Part shown: positions 44,233-52,444 of the stretch, in pieces
Position numbering within the stretch: the first letter of the stretch is position 1
How the letters are laid out: each line of letters begins with the position of its first letter
DNA from: Snodgrassella alvi_G
GTDB taxonomy: Bacteria; Pseudomonadota; Gammaproteobacteria; Burkholderiales; Neisseriaceae
Reading direction: 5' to 3'
DNA length: 64,000 bases
Assembly (NCBI GenBank): GCA_946478525.1
Contig: CAMLCH010000002.1
Span: 1 to 64,000, forward strand
The notes under the pieces: generated by a model
Seen by the model: the letters and a program-made list of their open reading frames with translations, nothing else
Database searches by the model: none
What the model was told of the DNA's origin: nothing
Position numbers and translations under genes: made by a program

Positions 44233-44769
44233 TTAATTATATGGAGCTATGCTTTTGGCTACACTGCTGAGCCCTTGTGCCAGAGCATTCACCATATTAT
44301 TGTAGCCATTACCCTGCTGGGGTAGCCGGACATTAAAATTCTGACCACGTTCATTATTAATACCCTGCCAGCTGCTGTAACCACTGATGTAGATATAACC
44401 ATCATAGCTTCCTTGAAAAGACTGAATATATACCGTTAGTGTGGTTTTGGTTTTATTTTCAGGAGTAAACAGATAGCGAATACTTTGTTTATTAAGTTCA
44501 TTAGCTAGTGTCTGACTAATTTCACCACCAAGATCATCAGCCCATAGATGCTGCTGAGCAAAGTGCAGAGTAGTTGGACTGTCCTGATAAACTAAATTCC
44601 CCTGATTAAGGCGTTCAGCCAGTACCACATTAAGTTGTACTGGAATTCTCTGGCTGCCGGTTGGTAATTGATAGTTACTTCCGGGTAGTTGATAGTAGGT
44701 AACCGGATTACCGGCACATGCACCAAGCGTCAGACTGACAGCACAGACAAGTGGTAACAAAATTTTCAT
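44233..44769 (-). CDS. pqiC: PqiC-type ABC-transport auxiliary lipoprotein
   Basis: Outer-membrane lipoprotein of the Pqi MCE lipid-transport system. The 178-residue protein has a signal peptide with lipobox LGAC (Cys 18). It then has the YYQLPG segment and the PVQLNVVLAERLNQGNLVYQ pattern of the ABC_trans_aux family. Its start overlaps the pqiB stop by one base, so the three pqi genes are translationally linked. Confidence 0.85.
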   Translation of the reverse strand: MKILLPLVCAVSLTLGACAGNPVTYYQLPGSNYQLPTGSQRIPVQLNVVLAERLNQGNLVYQDSPTTLHFAQQHLWADDLGGEISQTLANELNKQSIRYLFTPENKTKTTLTVYIQSFQGSYDGYIYISGYSSWQGINNERGQNFNVRLPQQGNGYNNMVNALAQGLSSVAKSIAPYN

Positions 44770-46406
44770 TATCTGGCTCCTTTTGGTTCCGGATCATGTC
44801 CGCGACGGTTAAAAATCAAGGCATTGGGCTGTTGTTTTAAGGTTTTTAACGTAGGCTGAGCGTCTTTCAGGGTCTTGTCTATGCTCTTTAAAGTTTGCTG
44901 AATATCACCATACAATGGTGAAGTGCTGGATACACCCTGTAGTGTATTTCTTAGCTCACGCAGAGTTGCGTTCAGCTGTGTAGGAATTTGCTGAGTCTGG
45001 TTTTGAGCTAATAGACGATCGGCACTTGCCAAAGTGGTTTTTAACTGAGACATAGTGCTGTCTAATTGGTGTAGTGTACGTTCAACAGGAAGCTTGTTCA
45101 ATTTAGTTAATAGCGCTGAGAGCTGATTTTGTAGCATATCTAAGCCACTATTGTTACTACCGATTACGGTATAGCCCTGATAAACATCAGTAGGGCGGAT
45201 TACGCTGGCATTAGTTTGAGCTGCAGTCAGGCGAATAAATTGATTTCCTGTCAGTAGACTATCTTTTTCCAGAGAAGCGGAGAGCCCTTTATATAGTGCT
45301 TGCTGGATTTTCTGTTGCCATATTTTGTCATCCTGTACACTGGCATTTATTTCCATACGATCTGGTTCAATTCTGATTCTGACCGGTATCCAGCCATGTT
45401 CCAGTAATTGATGGCTATCGTTATGGGCAAAATAGGGGACATCTGCAACTGAACCGATATTCAGTCCCTGAAATTCGACTGGTGCACCTACATTTAAGCC
45501 ACGAATGGATTGTTTGAAGAAAATGACATAGTAAAGTGCCCGTTTTGTGGGTAAATTATCCAGTTCCTGTTCACTGTTATATAAGGGAAGCTGAGAGTTA
45601 TTTATTACCGGAATGCCACTACCATCATTGGTCGTTTTAAAAGCGATAGCACCGGAAAGTAAGGCAGGTATGGGGGCTGAGTCTATGTGTACACCACCTC
45701 CGGAAGCTTTGATTTGTAAACCTGTTTGTAACCAGAATTTAACTTTATCGTTAATCAGGCTATCATAGGGACTGTTAACAAAAATTTGATAATGAACGCT
45801 TCCATCTTTAGGATCGAAATAGGCTTTTTCTATTTGACCCGCACTCATGTCTCCATATAACAGTGGACTACCTGCTGTCAGTAATTTGTCGCTGTGTCCT
45901 TTCAGATTCAAACGAATGCCGTTTTGTGAGATAGCAGATACTGGCGGCAGATCAAGTACCTTAAATGAATAGGTTCGTTCTTTGCTATGTCCGGGTGTGA
46001 ACGCAATGTAGGAACCTGAGACAAGCGTATTCAGACCGGTAACACCACTTTGGTCAATTCGTGGTTTGACGATCCAAAATTGAGTGTCTTTACGCAGCAT
46101 ATCTTTAACATCTGCACTCATTTTCGCTTTTATCTGTACGCCTTTTTCATCAGGGCTGATAGTGATGGCCGTAACTTTGCCTACGGTTACATTGAGAACT
46201 TTAATGGCGGTAGAGTTAATTTCTATCCCGTCTGCATCATTCAGATATAAGGTGATTTCTGGTCCGGTATTACGAATATGTTGAAAGAGCAGCCAGGCTC
46301 CAGTCAGTAAAGCTAATGCTGGAATGATCCACACCAGTATGTTAAAAGGTGGAGCATGCTTAACGGTAGCAGTAGATTGTTGATGTGTGTGTTCAGAATG
46401 GGTCAT
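44769..46406 (-). CDS. pqiB: PqiB, MCE-domain intermembrane transport protein
   Basis: Inner-membrane-anchored periplasmic MCE protein thought to form a tunnel for phospholipid movement. The 545-residue protein has a membrane helix near residues 20-42 and three MCE domains (about 45-140, 160-240 and 285-390, each starting with a pattern like GIEINSTAIKVLNVTVGKV). A long C-terminal helical region (about 420-530) is rich in leucine and glutamine. It overlaps pqiA by 4 bases. Confidence 0.88.
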   Translation of the reverse strand: MTHSEHTHQQSTATVKHAPPFNILVWIIPALALLTGAWLLFQHIRNTGPEITLYLNDADGIEINSTAIKVLNVTVGKVTAITISPDEKGVQIKAKMSADVKDMLRKDTQFWIVKPRIDQSGVTGLNTLVSGSYIAFTPGHSKERTYSFKVLDLPPVSAISQNGIRLNLKGHSDKLLTAGSPLLYGDMSAGQIEKAYFDPKDGSVHYQIFVNSPYDSLINDKVKFWLQTGLQIKASGGGVHIDSAPIPALLSGAIAFKTTNDGSGIPVINNSQLPLYNSEQELDNLPTKRALYYVIFFKQSIRGLNVGAPVEFQGLNIGSVADVPYFAHNDSHQLLEHGWIPVRIRIEPDRMEINASVQDDKIWQQKIQQALYKGLSASLEKDSLLTGNQFIRLTAAQTNASVIRPTDVYQGYTVIGSNNSGLDMLQNQLSALLTKLNKLPVERTLHQLDSTMSQLKTTLASADRLLAQNQTQQIPTQLNATLRELRNTLQGVSSTSPLYGDIQQTLKSIDKTLKDAQPTLKTLKQQPNALIFNRRGHDPEPKGAR

Positions 46407-47710
46407 GAGGAGTGCCTCGTACAGCAGCTATCGGAATGATCAGCTTCTTTAGCTTCATCCCATAATAAGCGTGAATCAAAACTCAATGCAGAAATCATGG
46501 TTAGTATGACTACACCACAAAAATATATGCTGGCTGCGCCAGGCGTCACTTTAGCCAGAGGTGAGGTAAAAACTGACATAAGAATAATGACGACAAATAT
46601 ATCAATCATTGACCAACGGCCGATAGATTCGGTAATTCGATACAAAATAGTTAGTCGAGCTGGTGATATTAATGGTTTATATGCTGCTGAATATAATAGT
46701 ACCAGCATAGATATTATTTTCATTATCGGAATGGCCATACTGGCACTAAAGATTACCACGGCAATCAGGACATCCCCATCATTCCACATATACTCAATAC
46801 CATCAAGAATGGTACTGGCTAGATTGGAATTGGGAGCACGAGTAATCATTATTGGCATTAAATTTGCCGGAATATATAAGATAATGGCACTAAGTAAAAA
46901 AGCCATACTGATACGAAGACTAAGCGGTTTGCGTTTACTTAGAAATGATCCACACACATTGCAAATATTTTGACTATTAGGTTGTTCAAATAAGCAATAA
47001 TTACAGCTAATGGTGTTATCACTGTGTTTGATTATTGTCGGATCATTGCCAGTGAGGGTTTGGATCTGATAAAAAATCCAGTGTTCCGGCACTCCCTGTG
47101 AGGTGCGGATCAGTAAAATGGCTAATACCATCATTAGCCAAAAAGCTAAACCAAAATGAATTTGTGCCCGACTGATAATTTTAATATAGGCGACTAGGGT
47201 AGCAATGAAAAATACGTCTACCATAATCCAATGACGCAGTCGTACCAGTGTACGAGTAGCATATAACATACCGGGCAGAACGCGTTGATAATATAGACCT
47301 ATATAGACATATAAGCACAGAATTAAAAACAGCAGGGGCGAGCCAAATGTCAGTAAAAACATAACTTCAGCCAGAAAAGAATAGTCCTGCTGGGCTAATG
47401 AGCTAAGCATGTAGGGTAAGGTCAGATCTACATGTAATGTAAACATATCCACTATCATATACAGCTGTGTATAGACGATGATCATGATAATCAAAGCTGC
47501 ACTTGCGTAAGCCAGCGGAGTGTCAAGAGGATATTTTTCGACCCGAACCAAATATTGATGACATCGCGGACATTGTGCCTGATCGCCCGGAACAATAGTG
47601 GGTATAGCCACTGATAAACCACATCTCGGGCAACCAACGTGGTGGCTGGGTATGCTGCCAGCAGGGATATCGGTTGCTGACTGTGCAGAAATGGTTGATG
47701 ACTGTGTCAA
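46403..47710 (-). CDS. pqiA: PqiA integral membrane protein
   Basis: Inner-membrane partner of PqiB. The 435-residue protein has two zinc-ribbon-like Cys pairs in the N-terminal half (CPRCG/CPRCH, residues 27-53). A second ribbon at about 243-260 (CNYC/CNVCG) precedes the second membrane half. There are two sets of four predicted helices. The two-PqiA-domain layout is standard. The frame opens with TTG at 47710 and no clear ribosome site; the true start could differ by a few codons. Confidence 0.87.
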   Translation of the reverse strand: MTQSSTISAQSATDIPAGSIPSHHVGCPRCGLSVAIPTIVPGDQAQCPRCHQYLVRVEKYPLDTPLAYASAALIIMIIVYTQLYMIVDMFTLHVDLTLPYMLSSLAQQDYSFLAEVMFLLTFGSPLLFLILCLYVYIGLYYQRVLPGMLYATRTLVRLRHWIMVDVFFIATLVAYIKIISRAQIHFGLAFWLMMVLAILLIRTSQGVPEHWIFYQIQTLTGNDPTIIKHSDNTISCNYCLFEQPNSQNICNVCGSFLSKRKPLSLRISMAFLLSAIILYIPANLMPIMITRAPNSNLASTILDGIEYMWNDGDVLIAVVIFSASMAIPIMKIISMLVLLYSAAYKPLISPARLTILYRITESIGRWSMIDIFVVIILMSVFTSPLAKVTPGAASIYFCGVVILTMISALSFDSRLLWDEAKEADHSDSCCTRHSS

Positions 47711-47742
47711 AATAAATGTATCCGCAAATTTTAAATAATACC

Positions 47743-47780
47743 AAAAAAATAACTTAACAGAATGTATATTCTGTTAAGTT
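47743..47780 (-). terminator. Terminator of leuB
   Basis: AACTTAACAGAAT, loop GTAT, ATTCTGTTAAGTT: a perfect 13-bp stem. On the minus strand it is followed by a seven-T run. It lies 42 bases past the leuB stop. Confidence 0.9.
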
Positions 47781-47822
47781 ATGAATATACGGAAATTAGT
47801 GCAGTTAAGCAATCAGCTTGCC

Positions 47823-48893
47823 CTATAAGGCTATCAGAACGGCATCACCCATCTGACTACAGCTGACTTTCTGACAACCAACTTCATAAATATCCTGAGT
47901 TCGCAAACCCTGTGCCAGTACCTGAACGACCGCCTGTTCGATTCGTTGTGCAGCTGGCTCATTGTTAAAACTATAGCGCAGTAACATCGCCAGTGACAGA
48001 ATAGTGGCTAATGGGTTCGCTAAATCCTTGCCGGCAATATCAGGCGCTGACCCATGTGATGGTTCGTACAAACCTTTACCGCTTTCATTTAATGAGGCTG
48101 ATGGCAGCATACCAATTGAACCGGACAGCATTGAAGCTTGATCAGAAAGGATATCGCCAAAAATATTTCCGGTGACGATTACATCAAATTGTTTTGGTGC
48201 TTTAACCAGTTGCATAGCTGCATTATCAACATACATATGTGTTAAACTAACGTCAGGGTAGTCTTTATTCATATCAGTCATGATTTCGCGCCACAATTCG
48301 GTGGTTTCCAGAACATTAGCTTTATCAACGGAACATAATTTTTTATTCCGTTTTTGTGCGGCTTCAAAAGCAATTTTACCAATACGCCGAATTTCACTTT
48401 CTTTGTATCGCATCGTATTGATACCTTCACGTTCACCATTGGCTAAAGTGTGAATACCTCGCGGTTCACCAAAATAGACATCTCCTGTCAGTTCACGAAC
48501 AATCAAAATATCCAGACCAGAAACCACTTCCGGTTTCAAAGTGGATGCATTGGCTAGTTCAGGATAAAGAATGGCAGGGCGGAGATTACCAAATAAGTTC
48601 AAATCTTTGCGAATGGCAAGTAAACCACGCTCGGGACGTAATGAGCGTTCTAGTGTGTCGTATTGTGGCCCCCCGACAGCGCCAAGCAATATAGCATCAG
48701 CTTGCTGGCAAATTTCTTGCGTATAAGGTGGATAGGGATGGTGATATTCTTCATATGCTGCTCCACCTAGGGGCGCATACTGATAATCGATATCTAAACC
48801 ATCAGCTTTCAGTTTATCTAAAATACGCACAGCCTGTGCCACAATTTCTGGTCCAATGCCGTCACCCGGTAAAATAGCGATATGTTTAGTCAT
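47823..48893 (-). CDS. leuB: 3-isopropylmalate dehydrogenase
   Basis: NAD-dependent oxidative decarboxylation of 3-isopropylmalate in leucine synthesis. The family signatures ILPGDGIGPEIV, GPQYDTLERSLRPERGLLAIRK, RELTGDVYFGEPRG and the NIFGDILSDQASM active-site block are present. The start at 48893 (MTKHIAIL) gives 356 residues, the usual length. An in-frame ATG five codons earlier (48908) has no ribosome site either. It is separated from leuD by about 800 gene-free bases. Confidence 0.94.
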   Translation of the reverse strand: MTKHIAILPGDGIGPEIVAQAVRILDKLKADGLDIDYQYAPLGGAAYEEYHHPYPPYTQEICQQADAILLGAVGGPQYDTLERSLRPERGLLAIRKDLNLFGNLRPAILYPELANASTLKPEVVSGLDILIVRELTGDVYFGEPRGIHTLANGEREGINTMRYKESEIRRIGKIAFEAAQKRNKKLCSVDKANVLETTELWREIMTDMNKDYPDVSLTHMYVDNAAMQLVKAPKQFDVIVTGNIFGDILSDQASMLSGSIGMLPSASLNESGKGLYEPSHGSAPDIAGKDLANPLATILSLAMLLRYSFNNEPAAQRIEQAVVQVLAQGLRTQDIYEVGCQKVSCSQMGDAVLIAL

Positions 48894-49699
48894 TTTTTTT
48901 TCTTTCATTATGTAAGATTGTGGCTATTAGCTAGGATTGAAGTGTATTTCTATAATGAGGAGTAAAAAGAAATAAATTTGTTTTAATTATTCCAATTTTG
49001 TAGCAATTTGTCACTTTTTAGGCAAAATAAAAGAGATTTTAAAACATGATTATGTTGAATCGATTGTAAAATTGCGGATTGAAAATAAACAAGAAAAAAT
49101 TTAATTCGCAGATTGACATCATCTCAGAGTTAAGATTAATTTTACTGACAAGATCCACTAGCATGTTTTTTCTGAAATAAATAAAAGCGAACAAATAAAT
49201 AAAATTTATCGAATGCCACTCCATCAAAATATCTTTTAAGTTGTTGATCAGAAAAAATATTTTACTAATTTCTGGTAACTGTCAGGAAAAAGGAAATAAT
49301 AAGGCTTGCTCATCTTAGTAAGATAGTTATACCGAAATATTAAAAAGGCCAGTGATACAATGCATAAGAAACTATTTAACATTAAAGCTGCCAATTTAAT
49401 TTTAACCATTTCTGCATAAATCTGGCCAAAAAGAGGTTAATCCGCTGGATTAACCTTAAAAACGACAAAGATAAGCATCCCCCCTGAAAATCCAGCAAAT
49501 AGTTGTAAAAAAACTTAAGAAGTAAATGCCCTGTTGATTTTAGTTTCATCGTTCATTAGGTTATTTTATTCAATCAATGATTTAGGTAAATAACTGCAAT
49601 ATATGGCACGATGATAATTATCTGCTGATTAAAATGCCTGGTTATATCAAAGTTGTTAGATCAAGTAGTTACTATGGTTGGCTAAGACGTTTAGTAAGG
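48894..49699. other. Long gene-free stretch between leuB and leuD
   Basis: About 800 AT-rich bases. A terminator-like hairpin lies at 49428-49455 (minus strand). The longest frame (49039-49227) has no recognisable protein. The leuB promoter should lie near 48900-49000. The 240 bases between the leuD stop and the hairpin could be an extended 3' UTR or a small RNA. I see no homology-supported element. Confidence 0.4.
49428..49455 (-). terminator. Terminator-like hairpin 245 bases downstream of leuD
   Basis: GGTTAATCC-GCT-GGATTAACC, a perfect 9-bp stem followed on the minus strand by TCTTTTT. It could end the leuD transcript or a small RNA between 49456 and 49699. Confidence 0.65.
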
Positions 49700-50335
49700 T
49701 TAGTACAGCCACGGTTGTTGTTGGCGGTGCTTAACTTCAAATGCTTTAATGGCATCTGCATGTTGCAATGTCAATCCGATTTCATCTAATCCATTAAGCA
49801 AACAATGCTTGCGATGATCTGTTATTTCAAAGTGATAGGTTGTTCCGTTGGGTGTGGTGACAGTTTGACTTGGTAAATCAATACTTAATTGATAACCCTC
49901 AAGTGCAAATACCTCCTGAAATAACTGATCTACATCTTTTTCCGGTAATACAATTGGCAGTAAGCCATTTTTATAACAATTATTAAAAAATATATCGGCA
50001 AAAGAAGGAGCAATTACCACGCGAAAACCATAGTCTTCAAGCGCCCATGGAGCATGTTCGCGACTGGATCCACAACCAAAATTCTTTCGTGTCAGCAAGA
50101 TATGCGCATTTTGATAACGTGGTTGATTAAGAACAAAGTCAGGGTTTAATGGTCGTTTACTGTTATCCATGCCTGGTTCGCCATGGTCGAGATAACGCCA
50201 TTCGTCAAAGGCATTAGGGCCAAAGCCACTGCGTTTAATAGATTTCAAAAATTGCTTAGGAATAATAGCGTCTGTGTCAACGTTGGCACGATCAAGAGGT
50301 GCAACCAATGCGGTTAAGGTAGTAAAAGAATTCAT
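49700..50335 (-). CDS. leuD: 3-isopropylmalate dehydratase small subunit
   Basis: Small (swivel) subunit of isopropylmalate isomerase. The 211-residue protein has DTDAIIPKQFLKSI, the RKNFGCGSSREHAPWAL block and FFNNCYKNGLLPI. Length is normal. It lies on the same strand as leuC but is separated from it by two small lipoprotein genes. Confidence 0.95.
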   Translation of the reverse strand: MNSFTTLTALVAPLDRANVDTDAIIPKQFLKSIKRSGFGPNAFDEWRYLDHGEPGMDNSKRPLNPDFVLNQPRYQNAHILLTRKNFGCGSSREHAPWALEDYGFRVVIAPSFADIFFNNCYKNGLLPIVLPEKDVDQLFQEVFALEGYQLSIDLPSQTVTTPNGTTYHFEITDHRKHCLLNGLDEIGLTLQHADAIKAFEVKHRQQQPWLY

Positions 50336-50372
50336 GTGTTTAATATTTTTGTAGTTAATGATTGAGTTGAGT

Positions 50373-50392
50373 GCAAGCCCGTACGGGCTTGC
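50373..50392. terminator. GC-rich hairpin between the first micro-lipoprotein gene and leuD
   Basis: GCAAGCCC-GTAC-GGGCTTGC, a perfect 8-bp stem seven bases past the lipoprotein stop and before leuD. There is no T-run on the minus strand, so termination may be partial. Confidence 0.45.
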
Positions 50393-50398
50393 TTAAAA

Positions 50399-50539
50399 TT
50401 ACATATCAGAGCGTACTGCGTCAGAAGAATTACTTATTGCTTGTCCGCCAGCAGATATATCCCGGCCAACACCAGACACAGTATGACAAGCGGACAGGAA
50501 GCCAGCGATGACAAGGCTCAATAGTATAAGTTTTTTCAT
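50399..50539 (-). CDS. Entericidin-like micro-lipoprotein (proximal to leuD)
   Basis: Protein of 46 residues that is easily missed. A lipoprotein signal with lipobox LSAC (Cys 18) is followed by HTVSGVGRDISAGGQAI, the entericidin pattern (GxGxDxxxGG). AAGGA precedes the start. It is a paralogue of the next gene upstream (shared CHT-x-x-GVG-x-D-x-x-AGG). Entericidins are small bacteriolytic lipoproteins or their antidotes in Escherichia coli. Here only the family resemblance is claimed. It is embedded in the leuC-leuD gap. Confidence 0.75.
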   Translation of the reverse strand: MKKLILLSLVIAGFLSACHTVSGVGRDISAGGQAISNSSDAVRSDM

Positions 50540-50556
50540 AATTTTATCCTTATATA

Positions 50557-50679
50557 TTAATGAGCTGCGTTAGAAAGGTGTTCGCCACCGGCTTTAACAT
50601 CCTGACCAACTCCGTGAATGGTGTGACAACCAGTGAGTACAGCCATAACCATTGCAGCGATCAACAACATTTTTTTCAT
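50557..50679 (-). CDS. Entericidin-like micro-lipoprotein (proximal to leuC)
   Basis: Protein of 40 residues. A signal peptide ends in lipobox LTGC (Cys 18), then HTIHGVGQDVKAGGEHL and a short tail. A strong AAGGAG precedes the start. It lies 17 bases upstream of the second copy and is about 90 bases downstream of leuC. Tandem copies with the same motif recall the ecnA-ecnB antidote/toxin layout. Which copy, if either, would be toxic cannot be told. Confidence 0.75.
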   Translation of the reverse strand: MKKMLLIAAMVMAVLTGCHTIHGVGQDVKAGGEHLSNAAH

Positions 50680-50768
50680 GCTTTACTCCTTATGTAAAGA
50701 TAAAATTTAATAAAATCAATCAGTACTACAATACTATCATGCACTCGCTGGCTTAAAACTGCAAGTTG

Positions 50769-52181
50769 TTAACCTTTTAAATGTCGTATATCAGCGAAAT
50801 GTCCATTAATGGCAGCGGTGGCAGCCATCGCCGGACTCACTAAATGTGTTCGTCCATTATTGCCCTGACGCCCCTCAAAATTGCGATTAGAAGTAGAGGC
50901 ACAGCGTTCTTGCGGTTGCAATCTGTCAGCATTCATGGCTAAGCACATTGAACAACCGGGTTCACGCCACTCAAAACCGGCATTAATAAATATTTGATCC
51001 AGTCCTTCTGCTTCGGCCTGTTTTTTTACCAAACCTGAACCGGGCACGATCAGAACACGTTTGACATTGCTCGCTTTGTGGCGCCCCTTGGCTACATCAG
51101 CAGCACTACGCAGGTCTTCGATACGTCCGTTGGTACAAGAGCCGATAAATACCACATCCACGGGAATATCTGTCAGTGGAGTACCAGCTGTTAAGCCCAT
51201 ATACTTTAAAGCTCTTTCCATCCCTTCTCGCTTAACAGGATCTTTTTCATCAGCCGGATCGGGTACGTGATGGGTTACTGCCGTAACCATTTCCGGTGAG
51301 GTTCCCCACGTTACCTGAGGTGCAATATCTTTAGCGTGTAGGTGAATGACTTGATCGAAATGAGCACCTTCATCTGAAACCAAGGTTTTCCAATAGTTAA
51401 CCGCCTGATCCCAAGCATCACCTTTAGGTGCAAGATGGCGTTCCTTAATATATTCTATGGTTTTATCGTCTACGGCAACCAGACCCGAACGGGCACCAGC
51501 TTCGATGGCCATATTACATAATGTCATACGGCCTTCCATAGACAAGGCTTTAACGGCTGAACCGGCAAATTCAATTGCATAGCCTGTGCCACCGGCTGTC
51601 CCAATCTGACCAATAATATATAAGGCCATATCTTTAGCGGTGATTCCCTCTGCCAGCTCACCATCAATTTCTATTAGCATGGCTTTGGATTTTTTCGCTG
51701 TAATACACTGAGTAGCCATAACGTGTTCAACTTCTGACGTGCCAATTCCATGAGCTAAGGCACCAAATGCACCGTGGGTTGAAGTGTGAGAGTCACCACA
51801 AACAACTGTCATGCCTGGCAGCGTCGCACCCTGTTCAGGTCCAACAACATGTACAATACCCTGATTTATATTTTTGAACGGATAATAAGTTTTGACGCCA
51901 AAGTCATGAATATTCCGATCCAGCGTATCAACCTGTAATTTGGAAATAGGTTCGGTTATACCTTTTTCCCAGTGATCTGTCGGCGTGTTGTGGTCGGCAG
52001 TAGCAACAATACTTTGTTGTCGCCATAAAGGCCTGTGCGCCAGTTTAAGTCCTTCAAAAGCCTGTGGACTGGTCACCTCATGTACCAAATGACGATCAAT
52101 GTAAAGCAAAACGGTACCGTCTGCTTGTTCTTGGACAATATGGCTATTCCAGAGTTTATCGTACAGTGTTTGTGTTTTCAT
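50769..52181 (-). CDS. leuC: 3-isopropylmalate dehydratase large subunit
   Basis: Large [4Fe-4S] subunit of isopropylmalate isomerase. The 470-residue protein has CGDSHTSTHGAFGALAHGIG, cluster cysteines in GSCTNGR (about residue 350) and CSMC (about 410-413), and a normal length. It forms leuC-(two micro-lipoproteins)-leuD on the minus strand. It is divergent from gshA across a region with paired dyads. Confidence 0.95.
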   Translation of the reverse strand: MKTQTLYDKLWNSHIVQEQADGTVLLYIDRHLVHEVTSPQAFEGLKLAHRPLWRQQSIVATADHNTPTDHWEKGITEPISKLQVDTLDRNIHDFGVKTYYPFKNINQGIVHVVGPEQGATLPGMTVVCGDSHTSTHGAFGALAHGIGTSEVEHVMATQCITAKKSKAMLIEIDGELAEGITAKDMALYIIGQIGTAGGTGYAIEFAGSAVKALSMEGRMTLCNMAIEAGARSGLVAVDDKTIEYIKERHLAPKGDAWDQAVNYWKTLVSDEGAHFDQVIHLHAKDIAPQVTWGTSPEMVTAVTHHVPDPADEKDPVKREGMERALKYMGLTAGTPLTDIPVDVVFIGSCTNGRIEDLRSAADVAKGRHKASNVKRVLIVPGSGLVKKQAEAEGLDQIFINAGFEWREPGCSMCLAMNADRLQPQERCASTSNRNFEGRQGNNGRTHLVSPAMAATAAINGHFADIRHLKG

Positions 52182-52444
52182 TGTAGTTATTGCTTTTTAT
52201 TAAGAATTATCTGAGTTGCATCTTAATACTGTAAAAAAAAATTGACAAGTATTTTGTCTAAAAATTTATAGTTTTGTGATTAATAGCCAATATTTGTAAT
52301 ATTTTTAGACAAAATGTCTATAAATATTTTAATAACGAAAGAATTTTGGTAGCTAAACAATATAAGCTATACTTTTTTTATTGTTATAATAATTATTCGG
52401 AGTGCAAAGATGATTAGCACCCTATATGTAGAAAGGTTTGAAAT
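52182..52444. promoter_or_regulatory. Divergent leuC/gshA control region with paired dyads
   Basis: A perfect 15-bp inverted repeat, ATTTTGTCTAAAAAT (52251-52265) and ATTTTTAGACAAAAT (52301-52315), spans 65 bases. Each arm also contains its own dyad: GACAA-gtatt-TTGTC (52244-52258) and TAGACA-AAA-TGTCTA (52306-52320). TTGACA (52242-52247) with TTTATA 17 bases on could be a gshA promoter overlapping the first dyad. The regulator is unknown. Confidence 0.55.

Noticed and set aside
46497..46973. Plus-strand frame of 158 residues over pqiA
   Set aside because: It is antisense to a clear PqiA reading frame and is explained by its membrane-helix codon bias.
49039..49227. 62-residue frame in the leuB-leuD gap
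   Set aside because: Phe/Asn/Ile-rich AT-driven composition, no ribosome site and no recognisable family.
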